Source: an uncultured Bacteroidales bacterium (GTDB lineage: Bacteria > Bacteroidota > Bacteroidia > Bacteroidales > Muribaculaceae). From it: 64,000 bases of DNA. The position numbers and the translations under genes are program-made. Below, one piece after another: positions 8,424 to 17,323 of the stretch. The stretch is taken from the NCBI GenBank assembly GCA_900542185.1, contig UQMZ01000003.1, forward strand, positions 1 through 64,000, in the 5' to 3' direction. The first letter of the stretch is position 1. Each line of letters opens with the position of its first letter. The notes under the pieces are model-generated. The model was not told the origin of the DNA. It made no database searches and saw nothing but the letters and a program-made list of their open reading frames with translations.

Positions 8424-10562
8424 ATGTCCGGACGCGAATCAGTACAATTGAACCCCAAGCAACAGGAGGCCGTAGAGTGGTCAGAAGGCCGTGTCCGCGT
8501 CGTGGCCGGCGCAGGCAGCGGCAAGACCAGGGTCATAGCCCATAGGTTCGCGTTTCTGGTCAACGATCTCGGAGTGGCGCCCGGCAACATACTGTCGCTG
8601 ACATTCACCAACAAGGCGGCACAGGAGATGAAACACCGTATAGCGGGATTAGTGGACCGTGGAGCCGTCAACGACTTCGTCTGCACCATCCACTCGTTTT
8701 GCGTCAAGTTTCTGCGGCGCGAGATATACCGCATAGGCTATCCCAAAAGCTTTACCGTTCTTGACGAGGAGGACGCCAAGACACTGGCCAAGCAGGCCAT
8801 GAACGAATTCGGCATCGACCGCAAGAAGACCACGGCCGAACGCTTCCTGTCGCAGGTGGCGGCATTCAAGAACTACGACATAGACGCCTACATCCAGCGT
8901 CATCTTCTCCCCGCTTCCTCACCGGTGTGTCCCGACGCCCAGGCGCGCTATCTGCGCCTGCAGCTCAAGCAGTACGCCCTGGATTACGACGACCTGATAT
9001 ATTTCACCATCTATATCCTGAACCATTTTCCGGACGCGCGCGAATACTGGACAGACAAGCTGAACTACGTGATGGTGGACGAGGCCCAGGACTGCGCCAG
9101 CGACGACTGGTATCTGCTGCGGATGCTGGCCGAGAAGCACGGCAACCTGTTCGTGGTGGGCGATCCGGACCAGGCCATATACGAATGGCGCGGAGCCAAG
9201 CCCCGAATGTTCGTGGACTTCAAGCCGGCCAAGGACATCATCATGGACCGCAACTACCGGTCCACGCCCGACATACTGAACGTGGCCAACGCCATCATAG
9301 CCCACAACCGCAACCGCATACCCAAGGACCTGTACACCGCGCGCCTGAACGAGACGCCGGTGACCTACCGGCATTTCAAGTCGGAACGCGAGGAAGCCGA
9401 AAGCATTGCGCAGACCATCATGGACGAGATGAAGCAGGGGGCATCGGCCAGCAGCTTCGCCATACTGTTCCGCAGCTCGTTTCTGAGCCGCACGGTGGAA
9501 CAGGCGTTGCTTAAGCTGAAGATTCCCTACGCAATGTGGGGCGGTGTGCGCTTCTTCGAGCGCAGAGAGGTTAAGGATGTGATCAGTTATCTCCGTCTCG
9601 TAGCTTCGGACAGCGACGACACGGCCTTCATGCGCATAGTCAACCTGCCGTCGCGCCAGTTCGGCGCCGCTTCCATGAAGTCATTGGCCGACATAGCCGA
9701 GGAACGCGGCATCCCGTTGTTCACGGCCTTGCGACAGGCCGTGGCCGAGGGAGTACGCAAGTTCGACCGTCCGGCCATACGCGCATTTATCGCGCTGATA
9801 GACCAGGCGCGGCAACTGTCTCAGACCATACCCGTGTCGGAACTGACCGACAGACTGTTGGTAGACTCGCGCCTGGCCGACGTGTACCGGCTGGACGAAA
9901 AGGAGGAACGCCTGGAGAACGTGAGCGAGCTGGTGAACGCAATGAAGGAATTCGAGCGCGTGCAACGCGACGACGGCGACATGACGCTGGACGGCTACCT
10001 GCAGGAGATATCCCTTTACACCAACGCCGACAACCAGGTGGATTCAGAGCGCGTAAAGCTGATGACCATCCATCAGAGCAAGGGACTGGAATTCGACACG
10101 GTGTTCATTACCGGTCTGACCGAGGGTGTATTTCCCAACCACCGCAGCATCCGCGAGCGCCGGCAGGACGGCGAGGAGGAGGAGCGGAGGCTGATGTATG
10201 TAGCCGTGACCCGCGCCAGAAACATGCTGTATCTCTGCGAGTCGGAAGGATACCTGAACGATGGCGGCGCCATGAAGTATCCGTCACGTTTCCTTGCGGA
10301 GATTCCGGAAGATATGCTCAATGTAGAAGGAACCATCGACCCCACTCTGTTCGAAGGAACCAGGCGCCTGGTGGACAGCATCAACGCCGAGCTTGGCGAG
10401 ACACACCTTGACGTATGGCCTCCGGGCACAAAGGTACATCATCGCGCCTTCGGAACGGGCGAGATAGTGCGTTTCGACCCTCAGGCGCAGTCTTACCGAG
10501 TACGTTTTGCATCCTCGGAGCGCGACCTTGTGCCCAGAGTCCTGACCAAAGTCGACCCATAA
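8424..10562 (+). CDS. UvrD/PcrA-type superfamily 1 DNA helicase
   Basis: Starting from ATG 8424, which fits the family better than an in-frame ATG 54 bp upstream lying inside the previous gene, the product is 712 residues. Helicase motifs are present in order: GAGSGKT (29-35, Walker A), TFTNKAA (Ia), DEAQD (near 218, Walker B), VGDPDQAIYEWRGA (III), a QSKGLEFD motif (near 550, V) and VAVTRAR (VI). A C-terminal Tudor-like segment (HRAFGTGEIVRF) is typical of PcrA/UvrD proteins that contact RNA polymerase. It is expected to unwind DNA 3' to 5' in repair and replication restart. The first residues (LNPKQQEAV) carry the Q-motif. uvrD versus pcrA cannot be chosen from sequence alone. Confidence 0.95.
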   Translation: MSGRESVQLNPKQQEAVEWSEGRVRVVAGAGSGKTRVIAHRFAFLVNDLGVAPGNILSLTFTNKAAQEMKHRIAGLVDRGAVNDFVCTIHSFCVKFLRREIYRIGYPKSFTVLDEEDAKTLAKQAMNEFGIDRKKTTAERFLSQVAAFKNYDIDAYIQRHLLPASSPVCPDAQARYLRLQLKQYALDYDDLIYFTIYILNHFPDAREYWTDKLNYVMVDEAQDCASDDWYLLRMLAEKHGNLFVVGDPDQAIYEWRGAKPRMFVDFKPAKDIIMDRNYRSTPDILNVANAIIAHNRNRIPKDLYTARLNETPVTYRHFKSEREEAESIAQTIMDEMKQGASASSFAILFRSSFLSRTVEQALLKLKIPYAMWGGVRFFERREVKDVISYLRLVASDSDDTAFMRIVNLPSRQFGAASMKSLADIAEERGIPLFTALRQAVAEGVRKFDRPAIRAFIALIDQARQLSQTIPVSELTDRLLVDSRLADVYRLDEKEERLENVSELVNAMKEFERVQRDDGDMTLDGYLQEISLYTNADNQVDSERVKLMTIHQSKGLEFDTVFITGLTEGVFPNHRSIRERRQDGEEEERRLMYVAVTRARNMLYLCESEGYLNDGGAMKYPSRFLAEIPEDMLNVEGTIDPTLFEGTRRLVDSINAELGETHLDVWPPGTKVHHRAFGTGEIVRFDPQAQSYRVRFASSERDLVPRVLTKVDP

Positions 10563-10618
10563 ACCGGCATTACTAATTTCTAATTGTTATACATACAGTC
10601 AGCAACCTATATAGACCC

Positions 10619-12631
10619 ATGAAAAAAATCACAGTTTTGACAACAGCACTCTTGCTCTGCGGCCCGATGATGGCGCAGACCAACAGCACTTACGACGCGC
10701 AGTTCATCGACTGGCCCACCTATTCGGGCGACGACCTGGAACTGAGCGTCAATTCCAAAGGCACGGCATTCCGTCTGTGGAGCCCCAAGGCTCAGGAAGC
10801 CGTGGTGAACATATACGACGAAGGCCGCGGCGGAAAACCGGTACAGACTCTTCCCATGACGTTCCACGCCGACAATGGCACATGGACGGCCTCGGTACCG
10901 CAGCAGCTTTACGGCAAGTTCTACACCTTCCGCATCAAGCACGACGGCAAGTGGCTCGATGAGACGCCGGGCGTATGGGCCAAGGCCGTGGGCGCGAACG
11001 GCAAGCGCGCCGCCATCATCGACTTCAGCACCACCGATCCCGAAGGCTGGGCGCAGGACAAGGGTCCCGTCACCAAGCACATCACGGATGCAGTGATATA
11101 CGAGGCGCACATGCGCGACCTCTCCATGGACCGTTCGTCGGGCATAGCCAACAAAGGCAAATTCCTGCAATTCACCGAGAACGACACCAAGACCCCGCAG
11201 GGCGAGTCCACAGGCATCGACCACCTGAAGGAATTGGGCGTGACGCACGTACACATCCTGCCAAGCTACGACTATAACTCCGTAGACGAGACCAACCTGC
11301 AGGACAACACCTACAACTGGGGCTATGATCCGCAGAACTACAACGCGCCCGAAGGCTCCTACTCCACCAATCCGTCCGACCCGGCAACCCGCATCCGCGA
11401 GATGAAAGAGATGGTACAGGCCATGCACAAGGCGGGCATAGGCGTAGTGATGGATGTGGTCTACAACCATACGGCCGAGAATGACGGCTCAAACTTCGAA
11501 CTGACGGCTCCGGGCTATTACCACCGTCACTGGAACGACGGCAAATATTCCGACGCTTCGGGATGCGGCAACGAGACGGCTTCAGACCTGAAGCAGATGC
11601 AGGATTACATAGTCAATTCCGTAAAATACTGGGCGAAAGAATATCATATCGACGGTTTCCGCTTCGACCTTATGGCCATCCACGACACCGAGACCATGAA
11701 CCGCGTGGCCAGGGAACTGAAGGAAATCAACCCGAACATCATCATATACGGCGAGGGCTGGACGGCCGGCGACTCTCCGCTGCAGCCGGAACGCCGCGCG
11801 CTGAAGGAGAACGTATCTAAGATGGACGGCATCGCCGTGTTCTCCGACGACATCCGCGACGCCGTGAAGGGTCATTACAGCAACGAGGCCGACCCGGGCT
11901 TCGCCACCGGTAAACCGGGCAACGAGGAGACCGTCAAGATCGGCATCGTAGCCGCCACCGACCATCCGCAGGTGGACTATTCCAAGGGAAACAATTCCAA
12001 GTTCCCCTACGCCAAGAGTCCCGAAATGATCATAAACTATGTGTCGTGCCACGACGACCTGTGCCTGACCGACAAGCTGCACAAGTCCATGCCGGGGGCT
12101 ACGGAACAGGAAATGCTCGACGCCGCCAAGCTGGCCCAGACCATAGTGTTCACCTCGCAGGGCACGCCGTTCATGTTTGCCGGCGAGGAGGTGTTCCGCG
12201 ACAAGAAAGGCGTGCACAATTCCTATAAGTCGCCCGACTCCATCAACGCCATCGACTGGACCAACAAGACAAAATACCGCGATCAGTTCGAATACTACAA
12301 GGGACTTGTGGCACTGCGCAAGGCACATCCGGCATTCCGCATGACCGACGCCAAGGAGATTGCCAGGAACCTGAAGTTCGACAAGATCGATTCGAAGAAA
12401 CAGCCCAACCTGATCAGCTATTCACTGCTGAACAATGCCAACGGCGACGAATGGAAGGAAATCAAGGTGATATTCAACGGCGCCGACCACGCGCAGGTGG
12501 TGAAGCTGCCCAAAGGCAAATGGCAGGTCGTGGCCCGCGACGGCAAGATCGACCTCGATAACACCCTCGGCACCGTCACGTCCCGTGAAGTTCAGGTTTC
12601 TCCCCGCTCGGCTCTGATCATGCACAGATAA
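10619..12631 (+). CDS. pulA: Type I pullulanase (GH13_14)
   Basis: The 670-residue secreted enzyme has a signal peptide (1-19) and an N-terminal CBM48-like domain (about 40-140). The pullulanase signature YNWGYDP lies at 232-238, followed by VVYNHT (281-285), GFRFD with nucleophile Asp350, YGEGW with acid/base Glu379, and VSCHDDL containing the third catalytic Asp. It hydrolyses alpha-1,6 branch points of pullulan and starch-derived dextrins, complementing the SusA-like and GH97 enzymes in this window. No promoter of the standard pattern is obvious in the 56-bp gap after the helicase, so co-transcription with it is possible. Confidence 0.93.
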   Translation: MKKITVLTTALLLCGPMMAQTNSTYDAQFIDWPTYSGDDLELSVNSKGTAFRLWSPKAQEAVVNIYDEGRGGKPVQTLPMTFHADNGTWTASVPQQLYGKFYTFRIKHDGKWLDETPGVWAKAVGANGKRAAIIDFSTTDPEGWAQDKGPVTKHITDAVIYEAHMRDLSMDRSSGIANKGKFLQFTENDTKTPQGESTGIDHLKELGVTHVHILPSYDYNSVDETNLQDNTYNWGYDPQNYNAPEGSYSTNPSDPATRIREMKEMVQAMHKAGIGVVMDVVYNHTAENDGSNFELTAPGYYHRHWNDGKYSDASGCGNETASDLKQMQDYIVNSVKYWAKEYHIDGFRFDLMAIHDTETMNRVARELKEINPNIIIYGEGWTAGDSPLQPERRALKENVSKMDGIAVFSDDIRDAVKGHYSNEADPGFATGKPGNEETVKIGIVAATDHPQVDYSKGNNSKFPYAKSPEMIINYVSCHDDLCLTDKLHKSMPGATEQEMLDAAKLAQTIVFTSQGTPFMFAGEEVFRDKKGVHNSYKSPDSINAIDWTNKTKYRDQFEYYKGLVALRKAHPAFRMTDAKEIARNLKFDKIDSKKQPNLISYSLLNNANGDEWKEIKVIFNGADHAQVVKLPKGKWQVVARDGKIDLDNTLGTVTSREVQVSPRSALIMHR

Positions 12632-12671
12632 TCTGATATTTCCTATTTACAAAAGAGGCTGAGTTTTAATA

Positions 12672-12715
12672 AACTGCACCCCAAAAGTTATACAAAAAAC
12701 TTTTGGAGTGCAGTT
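12672..12715. repeat. 18-bp inverted repeat resembling insertion-sequence ends; may also terminate pulA
   Basis: The left arm (12672-12689, AACTGCACCCCAAAAGTT) and the right arm (12698-12715, its complement with one mismatch) are separated by 8 bp and followed by T-rich sequence. The outer tips resemble IS3/IS150-type ends (TGAACTGCAC). A strong hairpin would form in the pulA transcript. Confidence 0.7.
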
Positions 12716-12807
12716 CAGTTTTTGCTGCTGCCGCTTGCGCGTTTGCGCTGCTTCTTTTTGACAGCTTCGACAAATTCAAAATATTTCTTCCATAGTCGTA
12801 CTTGCGT
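12715..12807 (-). pseudogene. Possible transposase C-terminal remnant
   Basis: A 30-codon open frame on the minus strand reads LWKKYFEFVEAVKKKQRKR and ends in SGSSKN. Its TGA stop overlaps the inverted repeat at 12698-12715. A basic C-terminal tail whose stop lies in the terminal repeat is typical of insertion-sequence transposases. Upstream the frame is closed by a stop and no start is visible, so this would be a relic of a deleted IS. The family assignment is tentative. The rest of 12632-12889 holds nothing else recognisable. Confidence 0.4.
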
Positions 12808-12889
12808 CTATTTGGCTGCAAATACAGCAATAATAGTTTAAACTACGACTATTTTATCCATATTTTCATCTTATATTAGATGTTAGAAT

Positions 12890-13756
12890 CTACAGCTGAG
12901 AGTACGGTACAGAGAAGGGATCGGCGCCGTCGGGATCGCCGGTGGACAGACCTTTGTTCAGCCAGCGGACGCGCCATTCGGAGCGTCCGTGGTTGAAGCT
13001 TTCGGGCATCTCCTTGCCGTACGCCTTGCGCTGCAGGTAGTCGTCGCCTATCTTCGACGCTACGTCCAGCGCTTCTTCCACATCGCCCGGCTCGATTGAA
13101 TTGAACATCTCGTTATCCTTGTGTCCCCACACTCCGGCATAATAGTCGGCCTGCAACTCAAGGCGCACACTCTCGCGGTTGGCGTCGCGCTCCGACATCC
13201 GGTTCATCCTCTCATGCGCAGCGGGAAGTGTGCCGAGCAGATTCTGAACATGATGCCCCACCTCGTGCGCTATCACATACGCCCAGGCAAAATCACCGCT
13301 GCCGCCGATGTCCCGCTGCATATCCTTCAGAAAATCCAGATCCAGATATACCGTCTTGTCGGCCGAGCAATAAAACGGTCCTACCTGCGAGGTGGCATGG
13401 CCGCACGCCGACTGCACGGAGCCGTGAAACAGTACCATCTTCGGAGGCTGGTACTCGCCCCACCCCTGCTCGCGGAACACCCTGGTCCATACATCCTCCG
13501 TACCGGCCAATATAACCGACGCGAAACGGGCCAACTGCCTGTCCTCCTCACTTTCCGAGTAATGTTCCGACGTCTGTGTCATGGCCTGCTGACCTATGAC
13601 GTTGCTTACCACATCGCCAAGACTGCCCCCGTTCATCAGTGTAAGCAAGCCGGCAATCAATATACCGACAATACCGCCGCCAATTCCCACGGCTTTGCCC
13701 GACACGCCGCGCCGGTCCTCCACATTACTGCTGGTTCTTCTCCCGCCAAGTCTCAT
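12890..13756 (-). CDS. ypfJ: YpfJ-family neutral zinc metallopeptidase
   Basis: The 288-residue protein has a cytoplasmic basic N-terminus, one membrane span (about residues 22-41, rich in Gly/Ile/Leu), a variable linker and a peptidase domain. The zinc site HEVGH is at 164-168 and the downstream LELQADYYAGVW motif supplies the third ligand region. GPFYC (about 126-130) and DLDF are also family landmarks. Members are membrane-anchored metalloproteases of unknown substrate. It is transcribed towards pulA and appears monocistronic. Confidence 0.88.
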   Translation of the reverse strand: MRLGGRRTSSNVEDRRGVSGKAVGIGGGIVGILIAGLLTLMNGGSLGDVVSNVIGQQAMTQTSEHYSESEEDRQLARFASVILAGTEDVWTRVFREQGWGEYQPPKMVLFHGSVQSACGHATSQVGPFYCSADKTVYLDLDFLKDMQRDIGGSGDFAWAYVIAHEVGHHVQNLLGTLPAAHERMNRMSERDANRESVRLELQADYYAGVWGHKDNEMFNSIEPGDVEEALDVASKIGDDYLQRKAYGKEMPESFNHGRSEWRVRWLNKGLSTGDPDGADPFSVPYSQL

Positions 13757-13900
13757 AATTTCAACCCGTTTTATTAAACTTATACTTCTATAACGGCACC
13801 CGCGCCGTCAAAGTTGTACGAAACAAAAATCTATTACTGCGGGCCTTTTGTACGGAATCGGACAGAATGCACACATCTACCAGGTTGATTATCAACAATA

Positions 13901-13933
13901 TTTGGATTTGAGTAAAAAAATATGGTAGATTTG
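13901..13933 (+). promoter_or_regulatory. Promoter of the ABC exporter operon
   Basis: TTTG (13901-13904), 21 bp, TAGATTTG (13926-13933): a good -33/-7 match. The first start codon (14005) is about 70 bp downstream, leaving an untranslated leader of ~65 nt. Confidence 0.75.
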
Positions 13934-14004
13934 CGTCAGAAAATTTGACAAAGGGCGGCCGGATTGCGGAGGGACCCGGACGTCAATAAAAACCGACCGA
14001 ATCT

Positions 14005-15255
14005 ATGGACAAGGAAATAGATAAATCGATACTGAGGCGCGAAAGGCGCAGGAAGCAGATTATATTCGGAACCGTCGGCGTCGCCGTGGCCGGATTGGCT
14101 ATATGGGGTATGTCGGGAATGGCGCCTACCATCAACAGCCACGACATCACCTTAGGCACTGCCGACGAGGGTCCGCTGGACATCTCCATCGCGGCCAGCG
14201 GCCGCATAGTGCCGGCTTACGAGGAGATAATCAATTCGCCGGTCGAGACCCGCGTGCTGAAGGTCTATGCCCAGCCGGGCGATTCGGTCAAGGCGGGGAC
14301 GCCTCTGCTGCAGCTCGACCTGGAACAGGAGGAGACGTCGCTCGGCAAACTGCAGGACGCGCGCACCCGCCAGCAACAGGAACTGCGTCAATTAGAACTA
14401 ACAAATAAGACCAACATAAGCGACCTGGAAATGCAGATCAAGGTGAGCGAGATGAACGTGAACCGTCTGCGCATCGAGGTCAGCAACGAGCGTCGCCTGG
14501 ACAGCATCGGCAGCGGCACGGGCGACCGGGTGCGCCAGGCGGAGACCGCCTACCACGCCGGTGTGCTGGAACTGGAGCAGCTGCGCACACGCCTCCATAA
14601 CGAACGCCTGCGCACTGCCGCCGCCGAACGGGGCCAGCAACTGAACGTCACGTCGGCCGACCGCGACATCGAGATGATGGCCAAGACCCTGCAGCGGGGC
14701 AGCATCCCCTCTCCCCTTGACGGTGTGCTGACATTCATCGTAACCGACCTCGGCACACGCATCGGGGCCGGCGAGCGCGTGGCGGTGGTATCCGACCTCA
14801 GCAGCTTCAAGGTGATGGGCGAAGTGCCCGAGGCCAGCAGCAGCAAGGTCGATGTAGGCTCCACGGTCAACGTTCGCGTCAACGGCGCCCAGCTCACCGG
14901 CACAGTCACCAACATAACGCCTCAGGCCAAGCAGGGAATAGTGTCGTTCGTGGTGCGGCTGGACAATCCCCGCGACAAGCATCTACGCTCGGGGGGTCGC
15001 GCCGAGATGTATATCTCATACGGATACAAGGACAAGGTGCTGCGTGTGCCGAACGGGTCGTTCTTCAAGGGGGAAGGGGAATACAACGTCTTCGTGATGG
15101 ACGGCGACAACCGGTTGGTGAAACGCCGCATCAAGACCGGCGATTCCAACCGCGAATACGTCGAAGTACTCGAAGGCCTCAGGCCCGGCGACCGGATAGT
15201 GACCAACGACCTGGAGAAATACAAGAACAAATCAAAACTGAAAATCAAGAAATAA
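14005..15255 (+). CDS. Periplasmic adaptor (HlyD/MacA family) of an ABC exporter
   Basis: The 416-residue protein has a basic N-terminus, one membrane span (about 17-35), a lipoyl-like half-motif (SPVETRVLKVYAQPGDSVKAG, about 76-96, in its two parts), and a long helical hairpin (about 105-220, rich in Glu/Gln/Arg heptads). A second lipoyl half, beta-barrel and membrane-proximal domain follow, including VLRVPNGSFF and a terminal Lys-rich tail. It would bridge the inner-membrane ABC permeases and the TolC-like channel encoded downstream. It is the first gene of the operon; the ATPase gene follows after 66 bp. Confidence 0.92.
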   Translation: MDKEIDKSILRRERRRKQIIFGTVGVAVAGLAIWGMSGMAPTINSHDITLGTADEGPLDISIAASGRIVPAYEEIINSPVETRVLKVYAQPGDSVKAGTPLLQLDLEQEETSLGKLQDARTRQQQELRQLELTNKTNISDLEMQIKVSEMNVNRLRIEVSNERRLDSIGSGTGDRVRQAETAYHAGVLELEQLRTRLHNERLRTAAAERGQQLNVTSADRDIEMMAKTLQRGSIPSPLDGVLTFIVTDLGTRIGAGERVAVVSDLSSFKVMGEVPEASSSKVDVGSTVNVRVNGAQLTGTVTNITPQAKQGIVSFVVRLDNPRDKHLRSGGRAEMYISYGYKDKVLRVPNGSFFKGEGEYNVFVMDGDNRLVKRRIKTGDSNREYVEVLEGLRPGDRIVTNDLEKYKNKSKLKIKK

Positions 15256-15281
15256 CCCCGCTCCCTCTCCTCATTCATCTT

Positions 15282-15311
15282 AACTTTTTAAACCCTTTCA
15301 ACTTTTTAAAC
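15282..15311. repeat. Two copies of AACTTTTTAAAC between adaptor and ATPase genes
   Basis: Copies at 15282-15293 and 15300-15311, 18 bp apart. A related doublet of CTCTTTAAA occurs at 15997-16014 after the ATPase gene. Function unknown. Confidence 0.75.
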
Positions 15312-15321
15312 TATCAAGAAC

Positions 15322-15996
15322 ATGCCTATAATATCCCTTAGCGGTATCGAGAAGGTCTACCGCACCAAAGAAATAGAGACCACCGCCCTTGAGAACGTGA
15401 ACCTCGACGTGAATCAGGGAGAGTTCGTAAGCATCATGGGCCCCAGCGGCTGCGGCAAGTCGACGCTGCTGAACATCATCGGTCTTCTTGACAAGCCCAC
15501 CAAAGGCACCGTCTCCCTGTTAGGTCAGTCCTGCGACGGACTTTCCGACCGTCAGCTGTCGCATTTCCGCAACGCCAACCTCGGCTTCGTGTTCCAAAGC
15601 TTCCACCTCATTCCGTCGCTCGACGTGGCGGCCAACGTGGAACTGCCGCTGATATACCGCAGCGGACTGAGCGCGCGCCAGCGCAAGGAACGCGTGGAGC
15701 AGGTGCTTGAGCGTCTGGAGATGACGCACCGCATCCATCACCTTCCCTCGCAGCTCAGCGGCGGACAGTGCCAGCGTGTGGCCATAGCCCGCGCCATTGT
15801 GGGACAGCCGCAGATAGTCCTGGCCGACGAGCCGACCGGTAATCTGGACAGCAAGATGGGCGCCGAGGTGATGGGGCTGCTGCACCGCCTCAACAAAGAG
15901 GACGGCACCACTATCGTGATGGTGACGCACAACGAGGCCCAGGCAATGGAGACCGACCGCATAGTCCGATTCTTCGACGGACGAATAATAGGGTGA
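15322..15996 (+). CDS. ABC exporter ATPase, MacB/LolD type
   Basis: The 224-residue nucleotide-binding subunit has Walker A GPSGCGKST (40-48), a Q-loop near 92, an unusual signature LSGGQCQRVA (Cys in place of the common Gln), Walker B LADEP followed by TGNLDS, and the switch His in VTHNEAQ. Size and motifs match the MacB/LolD ATPase group, which power extrusion across the envelope rather than import. It sits between the adaptor gene and two permease genes. The stop is followed by a CTCTTTAAA doublet. Confidence 0.94.
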   Translation: MPIISLSGIEKVYRTKEIETTALENVNLDVNQGEFVSIMGPSGCGKSTLLNIIGLLDKPTKGTVSLLGQSCDGLSDRQLSHFRNANLGFVFQSFHLIPSLDVAANVELPLIYRSGLSARQRKERVEQVLERLEMTHRIHHLPSQLSGGQCQRVAIARAIVGQPQIVLADEPTGNLDSKMGAEVMGLLHRLNKEDGTTIVMVTHNEAQAMETDRIVRFFDGRIIG

Positions 15997-16027
15997 CTCT
16001 TTAAACTCTTTAAACTTATTAGAGACT

Positions 16028-17311
16028 ATGAAACAGAAAATACGTCAGATAATATACGACATGCGGCGTCAGCCACTGATCAGCGGCGTCACGTTCATCG
16101 CCACGGTCATGTCGGTGTTCCTGTTCATGATCGTAACCATCACCTCGCGCGTCAAGACAGTGCCTTTCGCACCCGAAAGCTGCCGCGACCGCCTCATGGT
16201 GGGCAGATACATAAATATCAAAGAGCCGAACGGCAACGGTGACAGCTCCGGCGGCGCAAGCTACCATACCATAAAGCTTCTGTATGACGGACTCGACGGA
16301 GTGGAACAGACCTCGTTCATGTCACAGGACAGCTACAACGTTCCGGTACACGGCACCGAGAACGAGACATTTCAGGCCACCGCCCGCACTGTGGATGCCG
16401 CATTCTTCAAGATTTTCGACCATGAGCTGATTGCAGGCCGCTACTTCACGGCCGCCGAGTCGGCTGCAGATCTGCCGGTAGTGGTGATCAGCGAGAGCAC
16501 CGCCCGCAAGGCATTCGGCAAAGCAGACGCCACAGGGATGCCCATAACCTTAAACCACAAGAAATATACGGTGATCGGTGTGGTCAAAGACAGTTCGGCA
16601 CTTGCCACCACTGCCCACGGCGACGTGTTCTTCACCTTCGCTCCTCCGTCCGCCCCGGCACAGTCGGATGACATCTGGTCCATTTATTTCGGGGGCGTCT
16701 CAGCCGCGCTCTTGGTAAAGGATGGCGTGGATTTCCAAAGCATACGCGACCAGGTCAAGGCCCGGTATGCCAATCTCGACACCGAGCTGAAACCGCAGGG
16801 ATGGGAAACCGTATATCATGAGTCGCCTTACGACCAGGAGGTACTGGCCATGAACATCGTAGGCAGCAACGTCACCCCCGACACCTCGGGCGAACGGAAG
16901 ATGCGTTACGTGCTGTATGCCATCCTGCTGATAGTCCCGGCCATCAACCTCAGCAACCTGCTGCACAGCCGCATGCACAAACGCATCACTGAGATTGGAG
17001 TACGCCGTGCGTTCGGATGCACCCGCTCGCGCATCATCACCGACATAATCTGGGAAAACTTTCTCATCACCCTGGTTGGAGGTCTGGTAGGCGTGGCCTT
17101 AGGCGTGGTCTTCGCCATGACTTACAGCGGACTGTACGAGAACATGCGGACATTCGGCACCGAAGTCACTCCGGCCATCAGCTCTGTGTTGAACTGGGGC
17201 ACAATCCTGATCGCAGTGGCCGTCTGCTTTATCCTCAACATCATCAGCGCCTCGATTCCGGCATGGCAGGCATCGCGCCTCAATCCGGTAGAAGCCATCA
17301 ACAATAAATAA
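16028..17311 (+). CDS. ABC exporter permease 1 (FtsX/MacB fold)
   Basis: The 427-residue protein has an N-terminal membrane span (about 18-40), a ~230-residue periplasmic MacB core (about 45-285) and three C-terminal spans forming the FtsX domain. The motif TEIGVRRAFGCTRSRII (about 320-336) marks the cytoplasmic coupling segment. Unlike E. coli MacB it lacks a fused ATPase, which is supplied by the preceding gene. With the next gene it could form a heterodimeric permease. It is spaced 12 bp from permease 2. Confidence 0.92.
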   Translation: MKQKIRQIIYDMRRQPLISGVTFIATVMSVFLFMIVTITSRVKTVPFAPESCRDRLMVGRYINIKEPNGNGDSSGGASYHTIKLLYDGLDGVEQTSFMSQDSYNVPVHGTENETFQATARTVDAAFFKIFDHELIAGRYFTAAESAADLPVVVISESTARKAFGKADATGMPITLNHKKYTVIGVVKDSSALATTAHGDVFFTFAPPSAPAQSDDIWSIYFGGVSAALLVKDGVDFQSIRDQVKARYANLDTELKPQGWETVYHESPYDQEVLAMNIVGSNVTPDTSGERKMRYVLYAILLIVPAINLSNLLHSRMHKRITEIGVRRAFGCTRSRIITDIIWENFLITLVGGLVGVALGVVFAMTYSGLYENMRTFGTEVTPAISSVLNWGTILIAVAVCFILNIISASIPAWQASRLNPVEAINNK

Positions 17312-17323
17312 GAGCGTAAAATT

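Noticed and set aside
6800..8734. A 644-codon open frame on the minus strand
   Set aside because: It runs antisense to the TPR sensor and helicase start, is rich in His/Val/Gln runs typical of the complement of GC-rich coding DNA, and has no recognisable domain.
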